A DNA stretch of 64,000 nt, from positions 15,712,422 to 15,776,421 of the forward strand of contig OY821518.1 in assembly GCA_963682025.1 (NCBI GenBank), written 5' to 3'. The DNA is from Cordilura impudica (taxonomy: Eukaryota; Arthropoda; Insecta; Diptera; Scathophagidae). The notes under the pieces were generated by a model. That model did no database searches. It saw only the letters and a program-made list of their open reading frames with translations, and was not told the origin of the DNA. How positions within the stretch are numbered: position 1 is the stretch's first letter; each line of letters starts with the position of its first letter. Positions 22,211 through 33,705 of the stretch are shown here, one piece after another. Position numbers and translations under genes: made by a program.

Positions 22211-22364
22211 CATTAATCAACAAACTTTAAACATATGTAATAGGAAATATATTTAAAACGCTTAATCTGATGGATTTGCAGCAAAAAAAATTCTGAAATT
22301 CATCAAAAAGTAATAAATTGTACACAAAATATTTTAATTAAGAAAATTAGAATTATTTTCAAAT

Positions 22365-22853
22365 GAAACAAGTAAGAGTTCTAAGTTCGGTTGTTCCGAA
22401 TCTTTAGTATCCTTCACATCGGGTTTACATTTGCATTAATATCTGGACTTATTGCGCTACTTATAACAAATGTAAACAAAATATTTCAAAAGCAACAATT
22501 TAAGAATTTGATAAACTTAATACTAAACTATTAAAAAAACACACTGAATTTTAAAATTTTTTAGAGGTGTCTGCATCTTGTTGTACATATCTCGGCCCAA
22601 TTTACCTCATTTTCAATAGCAACCTGCTTGAAATTATGGCAACTAATACTATCATAACGTTACCTAAGTAAATGGTTTATATTGTGAACGAGTGTGACTT
22701 CCGCCGACATACGAATGGACGGAAACAGCTATATCGACTCCAGTTATAAGAACCCAGAATATATATAAATTATGAGGTTGCAAATGAATTGTAGATGCAT
22801 TGCAAATGGCATGCCAAACCCTTTGCACAGTGGTATGGAGGGTATAAACAGCT
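22365..22853 (-). mobile_element. mini-me-like element, degenerate, minus strand
   Basis: On the minus strand it starts TTTATACCCTCCATACCACT, then ATGCCATTTGCAATGCATC, TTATATATATTCTGGGTTCT and CCGTCCATTCGTATGTCGGC. These match the general layout of the fly TATACCCT/GGGTATA elements. The GTCY tract is reduced to a single CCGTCC. Boundaries are approximate. Confidence 0.55.
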
Positions 22854-23001
22854 GTAATATGAAAATTTTAGTTAAAATTTAGAATTCTGAAAAAAAAAAA
22901 ACTGTTTACATCTAAGTATTAAAAATAAAAAAAAAATAATGAAAGTCCCATTAATTTATATTTTTATTAGTATCTAAGTATAATAAATAGTTATGAAATT
23001 T

Positions 23002-23650
23002 TTATACCCTATATCACTTTGTGGTTTGGGTATAATGACTTTGAGCTGCTGTTTGTAACTACCAAAAATACGATGTCCGTCCGTCTGTCCGTCCGTCTGT
23101 GTGTCCATGTACACCTTGTAATCAAACTACAGTTTGCGAATATGAATATATTTTGATGAAATTTGGTATACGATAGGATGAACGCTATTGAAATTGGTGA
23201 AATTTGGTCCATGTTCAAACCTAGTCCCCATACAAATGACCCCTATGAAATCAAAACTGGGTTTGTATGTATTTATTATATCCATTTATCAGTAGTCTAA
23301 ATAAATCTAAATAATATAGGACAATCCTTAGTCATTGGCCCCAAATAGATCTGCTTCCCGATCTTCACTTAAATCTATCAAAAAGCAAAAATATTGCACA
23401 GATTTTTCTAAAATTTTGTTTGTGTATGGACAGGATCGGTCCATTTTTCGACCTAGTCCCCATATAAATATTGCATCCGATATGAACTTTTTCATATCTG
23501 CAGTCAAAAAAATTAATAACAATGCCACTCAAAATTGGTTTATGCTTATTTTCTGTATCGAATTAGTTGGAGCGAAGAGATAGGATCTCTAAACCATAGT
23601 ATAGGGTATCGTTTACTCGGTCTAGACCGACTATAATTTTCTTACTTGTT
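23002..23650 (+). mobile_element. mini-me-type element
   Basis: Starts TTATACCCTATATCACTTTG and contains GGTTTGGGTATAATGACTTTG, GATGTCCGTCCGTCTGTCC, CCTTGTAATCAAAC, AATATGAATATATTTTGATG and CCTAGTCCCCATA. It ends GGTCTAGACCGACTATAATT then TTCTTACTTGTT. This copy lacks some internal segments present at 40012-40827. Apparent short frames run on both strands and differ between copies, so it is non-coding. Confidence 0.8.
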
Positions 23651-23652
23651 TA

Positions 23653-24875
23653 TAAGTAACAAGTTACTTTTTAAGAAAAAATTTACTTTTTTGTTTTTAT
23701 TATTTCTCTTTAAATTGGTGACTATTTTATTTATTTCGGATACCGTTTAAAAAGTTTGGTAATGACAGCCTAAACCAATCTCATATGTGGAGTATAACGA
23801 TACATACACGTTCATTAAGAAAATACTATAACATGCAACAAAAAAACAAAATTTAAATTAACAACGATATCAAGAGCAACATAGAAACATCATACTTTTT
23901 TCAAGAGTTTTTTTACATTTTCATTGAAATCTTGGGACATATTGCACCGATTTTATTGATTTTAAATATGAGCCTGCCTCTAATGTCAGGGAATCATCTT
24001 CACTAAAAATGAGAATATATATATTTTATAGAGTCCATATTTTTTCTTTAAATGTTACATACGAAATGACAAACTTATATACCCTCTGCCCACTGGTTTG
24101 GAGGGTATAAATATAAACAAAATATACCATTCTTATTAGCTACTTGTATGTTTTATATTTCAGAGTAAACGAATATATATTAAAGGCAGTGCAGTAATTG
24201 TGTTTTACTTACTAACATATGTGAGGTCTTGATCTAGTTAAAAATTCCTCACGAGCACTTTACACTTGTGCCAATGGGTAAGTGATCTCCTTCAATTTTA
24301 TGTTCAATTATTTTTAGAAAATTAAATTCTTCTTTTTAAATTACCAACTCTGTTGTTTTTTTCCAAGTGAAACAGTGTAGTTATTAATACATGTTTGTTT
24401 GTATAAAATAGGACTTTATTACCAAAGTGCTTAAAGGTTTAATGCTAATAATGCCAAGTAAATATATGTAGCAATATATTCTAACACATTCTTATTTGGA
24501 TGCTTAAAGGAAAAATATCCATATTTTAACACTCTAACCCAAAAATAATTTATGTTGTGCTTAAAATATTTAACACAAGCAAATAACGAAAAAACACAAA
24601 GCAGCTAGAGGGAAAAAAACGAAAAAGAACATTTATAAATGTATTAACGTTAAGGAGCAGAGATGTAAATTAAATAGTATTAGAGCATTAGCGTACAGTG
24701 AGCAAAATTAAATTAAATTAATAACAGTGTAACATAAAAAATGTCTAAAGGGCATGGAAAAAGTAAATTATTATTAAACCAATATGATCGAAGTCAAAGT
24801 ATTTGTTACTAAACTAAAATATAGAGTCTATATAATTATTTGTAAATAAACTACCATAGTTCCTTTGTATAAAAC
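23653..24875. other. No gene seen
   Basis: AT-rich sequence. A short TATACCCTCTGCCCACTGG...GGAGGGTATAAAT hairpin-like scrap at 24080-24110 resembles a mini-me 5' end. Nothing else is recognised. Confidence 0.5.
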
Positions 24876-25110
24876 CAGGGGCCAAATCACCGCATTCGAT
24901 ATTGAGTAAAATCGATCGAAATGCCATATTTTGGTTTATTATTTAAAGAAGACGGACAAACATCAGACCTCGTTTCACTTTTACTCTTAATTAGGAGCCA
25001 TAATTCGTTAACTGTGACATAGTACAATTATTTATAGTATTTTATTTTGGAAAATAAAAACATAATTTCGATCGAAAAATTTCGAAAACGAATGCGGTGA
25101 TTGGCCCCAG
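24876..25110. mobile_element. MITE with GGGGCCAA ends
   Basis: The left end GGGGCCAAATCACCGCATTCG and the right end CGAATGCGGTGATTGGCCCC are an imperfect terminal inverted repeat of about 21 bp. An inner pair, ATCGATCGAAAT and ATTTCGATCGAAA, follows. The roughly 230-bp element has no coding capacity, and no convincing target duplication was found. Confidence 0.7.
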
Positions 25111-25174
25111 ACAGTCAATAATATGTTTCATACAAAAAGCTAATTTGAAAAAATTAATATTCGGAAAGGAATAA

Positions 25175-27241
25175 TCTTATATATAAAAATGAAGTTTTGT
25201 GTGTTTGTTTGTACTTTTGTTTGTATGTTTGTTTGTCCTTTATAAGAGACTTCACGACTGGACCGATCGTCTTGAAGTTTTTACAGTGGGTAACTGCCTA
25301 TCCGGAAGGAAAAATATAAAGTGTATTTTTAACATCTAATTTTTACATGGAGTACTATGACAGCAAGAGTTCTGAAACTATGCAGTTATCAACGTTACTA
25401 CTGGAAAATGGGCGGTATCAGATCAGTGGGCGTGGTACCCTCTACATGAAGGAAATATATAATGTCATATATCTAGAATACCATAACAATAAAAGCCTTT
25501 GAACTTTGTCTAATTTCATGAGTTATTGATATGACTAGTCTCATAAAAAATGGACGTTACAAGACCAGTGGGCATGGCACCCCCAAGCAAAGTAAATATA
25601 AAATGTCATATATCTGGAGTACCGTAAGAGTTAAAGCCTTAAAAGTCGGACAAAAAGGGGTGGGATCAGGGCAGGGGGCGTGGCACCCCATACAAAGTAG
25701 ATATTTATTATCATATAACTGTAGTAGTATAATAGTGAAAGCCTTTTGACTTTGTGAGAGTTCATAAGTTATCAACGTTACTACTCGAATAAAATGGGCA
25801 GGATTAGATCAGTAGGCGTGGCACCCCCATATAAACTTAATATTTCATGTCATATATCTGGAGTACTGTAATAGTGAAAGCCTTGGACCTTTGTCTGAGT
25901 TTATGAGTTATGGATGTGAGTAGTATGACAAAAAATGGGCGCGATCCGACTAATGGGCGTATCACCCCCATACAAAGCAAATATTTAATATCATATAACT
26001 CGAGTACTATAATAGTAAAAGACTTGGGACATTGTCTGAGTTGATAAGTTATTAACAAGAGCAGTTGGCTCAAAAATGGGCGGGATGGGACCAATGGGCG
26101 TGGCACCTCCTATACAAAAAAATATCACGTACTATAAAAATTACAGTCTTGAAACTTTTTACAAGTACGTTACTTACCAATGCGAGTAGTAGTGGAAAAT
26201 ATGGGCGGAATCGCAAAAATCAAAAATCGCCAAAACCGAAAATCGGGAATAAAAAAATCGCCAAAATCAAAAGCGCCAAAATAAAAAATCGCAAAAAACA
26301 AAAATCGCTAAGATCAAAAAATCTCAAAAAAAAAAAACAAAAAACGCTAAAGCCAAAAAAACGGCAAGATCGAAAATCGATAAAATCAAAAAAAGCCAAA
26401 ATCGCAAAAATCAAAAATCTACAAAATCAAAAATCGATAAAGCCAAAAATCGCTAACGGCAATAATTGCCAAAAAATCAGAAATCACAAAAACAAAAATC
26501 GTCAAAACTGAAAATCGCGAATAACATAAATCGGAAAAAAACAAAGAAACGCCAAAATCAAAAATCGAAAAAACCGAAAATCGCGAATAACAAAAAACGC
26601 TAAAATCAAAAAAAACCAAAATCAAAAAACACAAAAAAAAATCGCCAAAATTAAAAATAGCAGAAACCAAAAATCGCCAAAATCGCTAAAACCAAAAAAA
26701 AACAAAAATCGCTAAAGCCAAAAATCGCCAACATCAATAATCGCCAAAAACAAAAATCATCAATACTGAAAATCGCGAATAACAAAAATCGAAAAAAACA
26801 AAAAAATCCAAAATCAAAAATCGAAAAATTCGAAAATCGCGAATAACAAAAATCACTAAAATCAAAAAAAGCCAAAATCAAAAATCACAATAAAAATAGC
26901 AAAAACTAAAAATAGCAAAAAGCAAAAATCGCCAAAATAGCAAAAACTATAAATCGACAGAATCGAAAATCGCAAAAAACAAAAATCGCTAAAGCCAAAA
27001 ATCGCCAACATAAAAACCGCTAAAAATCAAAAATCGCCAAAAATCAAAAATCGCCAAGTCCAAAGTCGCCAAAACCTAGAATAACATAAATCGGCAAAAT
27101 CAAAAATTGCCAGAACCGAAAATCGCCAAAAATCTAAAATCTCTAAAACAAAAATCGAAAAAATCAAAAATCAATAATGTATTCCCAGTATATTTCCTTC
27201 GGTTACAGTGGTTGTAGCGAAGCGCATCTGGTTACTGCTAG
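25175..27241 (+). mobile_element. Non-autonomous Helitron, copy 1
   Basis: Starts TCTTATATATAAAAATGAAG (preceded by A) and ends GGTTACTGCTAG (followed by T). The 5' end continues TTGTTTGTACTTTTGTTTG and TTTATAAGAGACTTCACGAC, similar to the other Helitron 5' ends here. From 25300 to 26200 are five to six diverged repeats with GGGCGTGGCACCCCC, TATCATATAACT and AGTTATYAACG. From 26215 to 27180 is an AATCGCCAAAA array. There is no helicase or Rep reading frame. A second, truncated copy ends at 60052. Confidence 0.8.
26215..27180. repeat. AATCGCCAAAATCAAAA-type minisatellite
   Basis: Irregular repetition of a roughly 15-18-bp unit alternating AATCGCCAAAA, AATCGCTAAAA, AATCGCGAATAAC and ACCGAAAATCG. 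It lies inside the non-autonomous Helitron and recurs in its second copy at 59455-59965. Lys/Ile- and Phe-rich frames on both strands are artefacts of this repeat. Confidence 0.9.
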
Positions 27242-28439
27242 TTTATAATAAATTTACAAAAACTGATATGGAGTTAATAAAAATTTATTTTAGGTAAAGG
27301 AAATAAATATATACACTGAAAATTATAATTTAAAATTGATGCAAAAAAAAGTTGTTTTCAAAATTCCTATTGAATAGCACTGATACTCTGTTATTGCTGG
27401 TTAATCTTAAATTAAGAAATATGGAGTTTTTCTTTTGAGAGTTACTAATATTGCTGTAGGCTTTTTAAGAATCCTTTTTTAAACTCGTTGACTCCAAATC
27501 ACTTTCTAGGTTGATTTTAACGATTTTCGTTCGTTTTACAAATAAAAATATATTCTATTAAAATTTGTTATAAAAGATGATTTTTAGCAACTTTCTTTTT
27601 GGTAACACTGTTTTTGGCAGCTCAGCTGTTTCCGTGTAACATTTTGCTGTCAAACATGTTCAGTTTGGTCTATAACTTAACCATGAATCGACTTTTCAAA
27701 TAGTGCTAAAAAATACGTACCGTTTGGCATTAATTTAGAACGGCATAGCAGTAGACGAGATGCAAAATACTTTACATAAGATCATTCTGGGGTCAGGAGA
27801 ATGAAAAAATATTGTTGTTGTAAATTATTTCAATGTCTTTAAAAATGTGAGCTCGATTTTCTTAACCAAGTGGTCTGCGACGCATTTATTGCCTGGGGAA
27901 CTTAATATAACTTGGCTGTTTTTCAACCGATACTAGATGTTGTAATTTAATTAGCAGGATAATATACTCTAGATTATGGTTTATTAACTAATTTAATTGA
28001 AACGCAATTATTAATATCAAAATTTTTGTGAAAATTTATTTTTTTGATAATTTTTACATATAAATTCATATTTGAACTTCGAACTCAATGCGCGTCCAGA
28101 ATGCTTTGTTCGATTTTGCTAAAATTTTGCGCACTAAAGTTTTAGATTCAGTGTCACAATAATCCGACCCGTGCTTCTTGAAATTCCAACATAATGGCTC
28201 TCACCCTCATATAAATATAGTCAGCTTTAACTGTCTTTCTTTAGCTTATTTTTTTCCAAAACGAGTTTAACAAATATAAGTGAATCCATGTTCTATGTCT
28301 CAACATTTGTTTCAAATTAATTTTTTTTGGCCTATTTTCGGAAATCTGCATATTATTTCTGCCAGAAAATAAAATATATTTTACCCCAAAATATTTTTTC
28401 ACCAAAAATTACATCTTTGTTAAAAACAGAAAAGAAAAA
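27242..28439. other. No gene seen; first part is duplicated at 60053-60472
   Basis: Sequence just outside the Helitron 3' end, up to about 27576, matches 60053-60472, so the duplicated segment extends beyond the Helitron. There are two insertion/deletion differences, of roughly 130 bp and 40 bp. The remainder to 28439 shows no recognisable feature. Confidence 0.6.
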
Positions 28440-29306
28440 TTACATAAAAAAAATATTTTCAACTCAAAATATGTGTCCTAATAATCAATATCTTAAATTA
28501 TATAAAAATGAAATAAAATGTAAGGATCCAGAATACAAATCTCCCAATTATTAATATGGTTAATCCTAGCTAGAATTAGAGTTGGTCGCAAAATCATTGG
28601 AGTCAATTTGAATGCTTGGATATTTTAAATCAGCTTTTTCACATGATTCAGTACTTCTTAATTCAAATAAAAGACATTTCTGGCTACCAAAGCGGCCAAA
28701 ACTGATTCTGTGCAACAAGTTGTGAAATCCGTGAAAATAGACAGCTTTTGATTATTATCCTTCTTAAGGACATGTACTTTAAAAAAATTTTATACTCTGT
28801 TAAAAATAAATTCAACATGAATGGTTTAATCAGAATTGTTACCTAAGAACCATTTTAATTAAGCTAAAAAACAAGACCGTAATTATTTTTCACTAAAATC
28901 ATTTTCCTTTTTTGCACCACACCATATTGTTATGATTGGTATCCCTGCCGGTTTGAGTAAATAATTTTCTTTATAAACAAATTTTTTGTGCATCAAAACT
29001 GTTATGTTTAACCAGCATAACTTTCAAATATATTAACTATTTGAATAAATATTCCTCTATTGTTCTTTTTATGCCTTTATTTAACGATTACACTTATCTT
29101 ATTCATAACACAAAATTAACTTTTTGCAAGTTATCAACCACATATGGTCTAAAGAAAAAAAAGTTTTGTTTTTCTTTTTAGATTTGGTATAAAAGTAAAT
29201 TAAATAAATCAATTTATTATATGCTCGAAATAAAAAGGGATAGATTAAATACAAAATTAATTTGCATAACTGTTTTTTTTTTAAAGGAATCTAGCTAAAA
29301 ACACTA
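28440..29306 (+). repeat. Dispersed 0.9-kb repeat, copy 2
   Basis: Starts near TATTTTCAACTCAAAATATG and continues through GTTGGTCGCAAAATCATTGG, TTAACCAGCATAACTTTC and TGCTCGAAATAAAAAGGGAT to ATCTAGCTAAA. It stops there exactly where the Bari-like element begins. The part present in copies 1 and 3 after AGCTAAATATTTC is missing. Confidence 0.8.
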
Positions 29307-29660
29307 GTCAGTATAATTATTTTGACAAAAACAAAATGATGCATTTTTGTTTTCAATTCTTAGTTGTCTTTATAAAATATAATAATTTTTATTGTTTTGT
29401 TTAGATATTGCTAATATAAACTAAAAAATTAAAAAGACATGAATGAAAGTAATTTTGAGGTCTTGGCATAAGTATTTTGACAAGTATTATTATTAAAAAA
29501 AAAGAAGCTTAATATATAACAAATATATAGAAATTTGATTATGAGTTTATAAATTGTATAGCCTTCTTTGGGTTCAATAACTTTTTGAAGGCTTCAGGCT
29601 CAGGTCCAAACCTGAGTCCAGTAAATTTTAAAGGACCATTGAGGATATCTCACTCCAAAG

Positions 29661-30321
29661 TTAAGTGACCTCGGAAATTGTCTCTTCTTTGATTTTATGT
29701 AAATAAACAATTCTTTTACGTTTGCTAAGAGACCACACCTTTTCAATGATATTCAAGTGTGGACATTGGGGTGGCCAGTCCAAAGTAGTAGTACCAATAT
29801 TCTTCAAATATTTGGTTATCATCCTGATTTGGTGGCATGGGCAGTTTTCCTGTTGCAGGATAAATGATTCTCCGATCAACGTGTCATCGGAAGGGAAAGC
29901 GTTTTCGTATAGGGAGCTCAAATATTGGCACTCAACCCATTGTTCACAATTTACCCCCAGAACATCACAGAACCTCCACATTGGCTCACTTTTTGGCTTT
30001 CGTACCTGTGGCAGCCTTACAAAAATCTTTTGTTTTGATGAATTGAACTCAAAGGATCTTTGGTCTGTCCATAGAATGCTTTTCCAAAACTCTTTTGTCT
30101 TCTGAAGATGCCCCTTTGGGAAGGCCAATCTTTTAAGCTTGTTCAAATCTTATATGCGGGTAATATCTTGGTTTATATGTTTTAAAATCTCCGTCTTTTA
30201 AACGTCGCCGAACACTACGCTCACTGATTGGATTCTTGGCCGACTACTTCCTTTGATTTGCAGCAGATTGAGGCGTTAGTTGAATATTTTTATGAAATTT
30301 CCACTGAAGGATTCGGACTTC
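29661..30321 (-). pseudogene. Tc1/Bari-like transposase, broken
   Basis: The upstream part reads NPISERSVRRRLKDGDFKTY, the second helix-turn-helix region. A stop then precedes the main frame. That frame contains ILWTDQRSFEF (first catalytic D), FILQQENCPCHQ (where families have QQDNAPCH, so the second D is replaced by E) and LDWPPQCPHLNIIEKVW (third acidic residue). Thirty-four residues separate the second and third acidic positions, as in DD34E transposases. The N-terminal roughly 60 residues are cut off by the LINE insertion at 30322. In-frame stops and the lost Asp make it inactive. Confidence 0.85.
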
Positions 30322-30452
30322 AATTTAATTTAATTTATTTATTTATTTATTTAGTGTACTGATTTACATCTTACACACTATAAAAATATAATAATAATGT
30401 TATACAATAATTAGTATTTTTTAGTTAAAAAAAAAAAAACTTACAATATGAA

Positions 30453-33199
30453 TTAATTGAAAACCTTAAATAAGTTCAACTTAAAATTATTTTTATCTAA
30501 GCTGAAATTTAAAAGGATTGAGAAACTGTTACAAAGCTTTAAACATCTTGTAATTGGTTCATTAACCCCATAATTCGTACGATGAAAATCTTCATAAAAT
30601 AAATGCTCTTGGCGTAATTCGCGATAAGGAGTATGAACCCTCACTAAATCAGACAAAGCATCACAACATATATTATTTGTTAAAATATTAAATATAAACA
30701 TTATAGCAAATGATGATCTACGATCTCTTAAAGATTGCAGTCCTAGAAATTTACGCCTGCTTTCATAAGAAAGAACATCTCCGGACCAATTTATTTTCTT
30801 AAATGCAAACTTTGTAAATAGTTTCTGAATTTTTTCAATTCTGGCAGAATGGCTTTCATAATAAGGACTCCAGATTATAGAGCAATATTCCAAATTATTT
30901 CTAACGAAAGAAACATATAATGATTTTAATGCGGCAGGGTCACTAAAGTCCGCAGTATTTCGTTTAATGAATCCCAACATTGCTTTAGATGTTATGTAAT
31001 TTATATGATTATGAAATTTCAACTCGGAATCAAAAATAACTCCTAAATCTTTAACTTCACAAACTCTCTCAAGAGTGACATCGCTTATAGTGTAATTATA
31101 AAAAACTGGATTGCGACAATGAGTATACTATGACATAACGAAACATTTATCAATATTTAAAACAAGTCTGTTTAAATCACACCACTCTTTTAGTGATAAC
31201 AAATCTTTTTGAAGCATAACTGAATGTGATATACTTGTAATATCAGGAAATAAATTCAAATCATCGGCAAATAATAATGATTTACAAAACTGGGTAAGTC
31301 ATTTATTAAAATTAAAAATAATAATGTACCTAAATGTGTTCCTTGAGAAACTCCAGAATATGCATTAATTACACTGTCCGAAAAGCATGAAATAATTTTA
31401 ACTATTAATTTACTATTCGTAAGTAAACTTTTATAAAACTGCAACAAATTTCCATTAATACCAATTTGGTGAAGTTTTCATGATTAACTGAATCAAAAGC
31501 CTTAAAAATGTCAGTATATATCACATCAACTTGTTCGCTATTCTCCATAGAAACTATAAACTGGTTAGTGAATGCTACTAAATTTGTACACGTGGATCGA
31601 CCGGGTAAAAACCCATGTTGAAAATCTGAAATTTTTGATGAAACATGATGAAATAGTTTATTATACAGAATCTTATCCAAGATTTTGGCCAGAACACACT
31701 GTTTAACAATGGGCCTATAATTCAAAACATTGGATTTATCACCACATTTGAATATAGGAATCACGCAGCAGTATTTCCACTGATCTGGAAATTTGCCATT
31801 TTTTAAGCATGCATTAAAATGTATTGTTATGGGGCGGACTAAAAACCTTATACATTTTTTTAAAAATAAAGGTGGAATAAAAATAACGATAGAATAGATA
31901 AAGAAACATCATCTTCTGATATTGCTATGACAAGGTTGCTTAGAAATGGAGTACTTAAGTGATCTACACTTGTATAGTTCCTATGTGCAGTAAAAGTAGT
32001 CTGGAAAAACGACGCAAACAAGTTGCAAGATTCAATATTATTATTTGAAACATTATAGCCATAAAACATATTACATGGATAACCAGAATTCTTTCTTTTT
32101 TTATTTGTGAAATTCCAAAATGCAGAAGGATCAGAGCTAAGCCTATTTTCCATGTTTAATATATATTGCTTATACAAATAGTTATGTAAAAAATCGAATT
32201 CACGTCGAATTTGTTGAAAATATCTTAAATCAGCAATTTCTTTACTTTCTTTATATGTTTTAAAAGCTTTGTTTTTGACGTTTTTTAGGTTATTAAGCCT
32301 TCTATTAAGCCAAGGGGGTTTTTTACCTTGAGATGTTGTCATAGAAGGCACCATCACGGAAACCGCATAATCAATTTTATCATATAAAAATTTAAGTATT
32401 TCATCAGAATCATTACAATAGAAAATTGTTGACCAGTCAACAGAAGCAAAAAAATTATTTAATGCTGGATAATTACCCATTAAGAAATTGTAAGATTTGG
32501 TGCAAGAAGCCTCTTTTTTGAAAACGTAAAATTCAAAATCTATCACCATTGTTTTGTGATGCACAGTATTCCTAGAAATGGGGTTTAAACATAAATTACA
32601 AAATGTTCTTCATATATTTGATGCAAAAAACAAATCGAGAATTCTTCCAATATCATTTTTAAATTAGTTAATTTGATTGAAATCGTGAGAAAAGAAAAAA
32701 CTAATTACATCTTCATCAATATCATTTCTCATATTAAATGGCAAAAGAGTATTATCTTCAAATATCCAAGTCAAATTTATTAGATTAAAATCACCCAAAA
32801 CTATAACTTCTTGGTTATTTGAACATAAATTTACAACATAATTAATATTATATAAATGTTTTTGATATATATATACGATAAAATACAAAATATTGATTTA
32901 CCAAATGCATTAGAAAATGCGACTTCAACACATATGTCGTTGGTCAATATCGCCAATATAATTTAAAGGCACTAAACGGCTGGAAATGTCACCTCTTACT
33001 GCCAACAGCACACCGCTACCCTTTTTAGATCCATCAGGCAAAAAGCATCTATCACAACGGTAGACTTTATAAAAATCATCAAAGTATTCAGCACTATTTA
33101 TTTCACTTGATAACCAAGTTTCAGTTATGGCAATTATGTCATATTCACTTAAAGAAGAAGGCAAAATTGAGTAGCTTTACTTCTAATACCACTTGCATT
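30453..33199 (-). pseudogene. LINE 1 ORF2: endonuclease and reverse transcriptase, broken
   Basis: Order from 33199 downward: NASGIRSKATQF, the start of the APE-type endonuclease; SEYDIIAITETWLSSEI; KKGSGVLLAVRG; and VIVLGDFNLINLTW with the GDFN motif. After a linker come the reverse transcriptase blocks YRPIVKQCVLAKILDKILYN, HGFLPGRST, DIFKAFDSVNH (first catalytic Asp), YSGVSQGTHLGTLLFLILIN and, in a shifted frame near 31270, LLFADDLNLF (the ADD core). The C-terminal segment has YVSFVRNNLEYCSIIWSPYY. Several frameshifts and stops separate the pieces, but key motifs survive, so decay is moderate. Confidence 0.9.
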
Positions 33200-33705
33200 T
33201 TAATAATATACTGAATAGCTGCAATTTCTTTTATTTGATTTACAATTTGACTGGGGTAACTGAATATTATTTAGGACATATGTGGCAGTTCTGCTGGTTT
33301 TTTTTGGAAAAAGCAGAAATGGGCGAATTTGTATATTCGTGGGCCCTAAGGTAGATTTTAAAATTTCATCATAAAAGCTTGGTGATACACCTAACTTGAA
33401 ATTAACGTGCTTCAGTGTATTAACATCGACATCTTTCTTAACCAACCTCGTACATTCGAAATGTTGTTTACTAATCTCTGTATTTTTTTCAATATAAGCA
33501 ATGATATTATCAGCAGTAACAGTCGGTTTGAAGGAAGAAACTGTGAAGGTGATCTTTTTTTGCTCTGCACTGTAACAAAAGAATTTCTGTTACAAGCAGA
33601 ATAAGAAAGAAGAAAAAATAATAACCTTGATCTTGAAATTATTTTTAAGTTCAAGTATGTACATATAAACAACACCTTATATGGTATTTTTTTTTTTTTT
33701 GGCAA
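33200..33705 (-). pseudogene. LINE 1 ORF1 C-terminal fragment
   Basis: The segment VKKDVDVNTLKHVNFKLGVS followed by PTNIQIRPFLLFPKK resembles the C-terminus of insect LINE ORF1 (nucleic-acid-binding Gag-like) proteins, in which an FKxGV block is followed by a conserved RPF. It runs in frame to a TAA at 33200 where a glutamine codon is expected. A frameshift near 33440 separates it from further upstream coding sequence. No zinc knuckles are seen, and the N-terminus is lost to truncation. Confidence 0.6.

Larger units (their letters stand above)
30322..33705 (-). mobile_element. 5'-truncated non-LTR retrotransposon (LINE 1)
   Basis: A minus-strand LINE with a 3' tail of AAAT-type repeats (30322-30353), a decayed ORF2 with endonuclease and reverse transcriptase, and the C-terminal part of ORF1 at the upstream end. 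It stops abruptly near 33705, consistent with 5' truncation during target-primed reverse transcription. It interrupts the Bari-like transposase, so it is the younger insertion. A jockey or CR1-related clade is suggested by domain order but not resolved. Confidence 0.85.

Noticed and set aside
26065..26881. A 148-codon Lys/Asn-rich frame and Phe-rich frames on the other strand
   Set aside because: They arise from the AATCGCCAAAA repeat inside a non-autonomous Helitron and are not conserved in its second copy.
30453..33705. LINE 1 as an active retrotransposon
   Set aside because: ORF1 is truncated and ORF2 has several stops and frameshifts, including between the first catalytic Asp and the ADD core.
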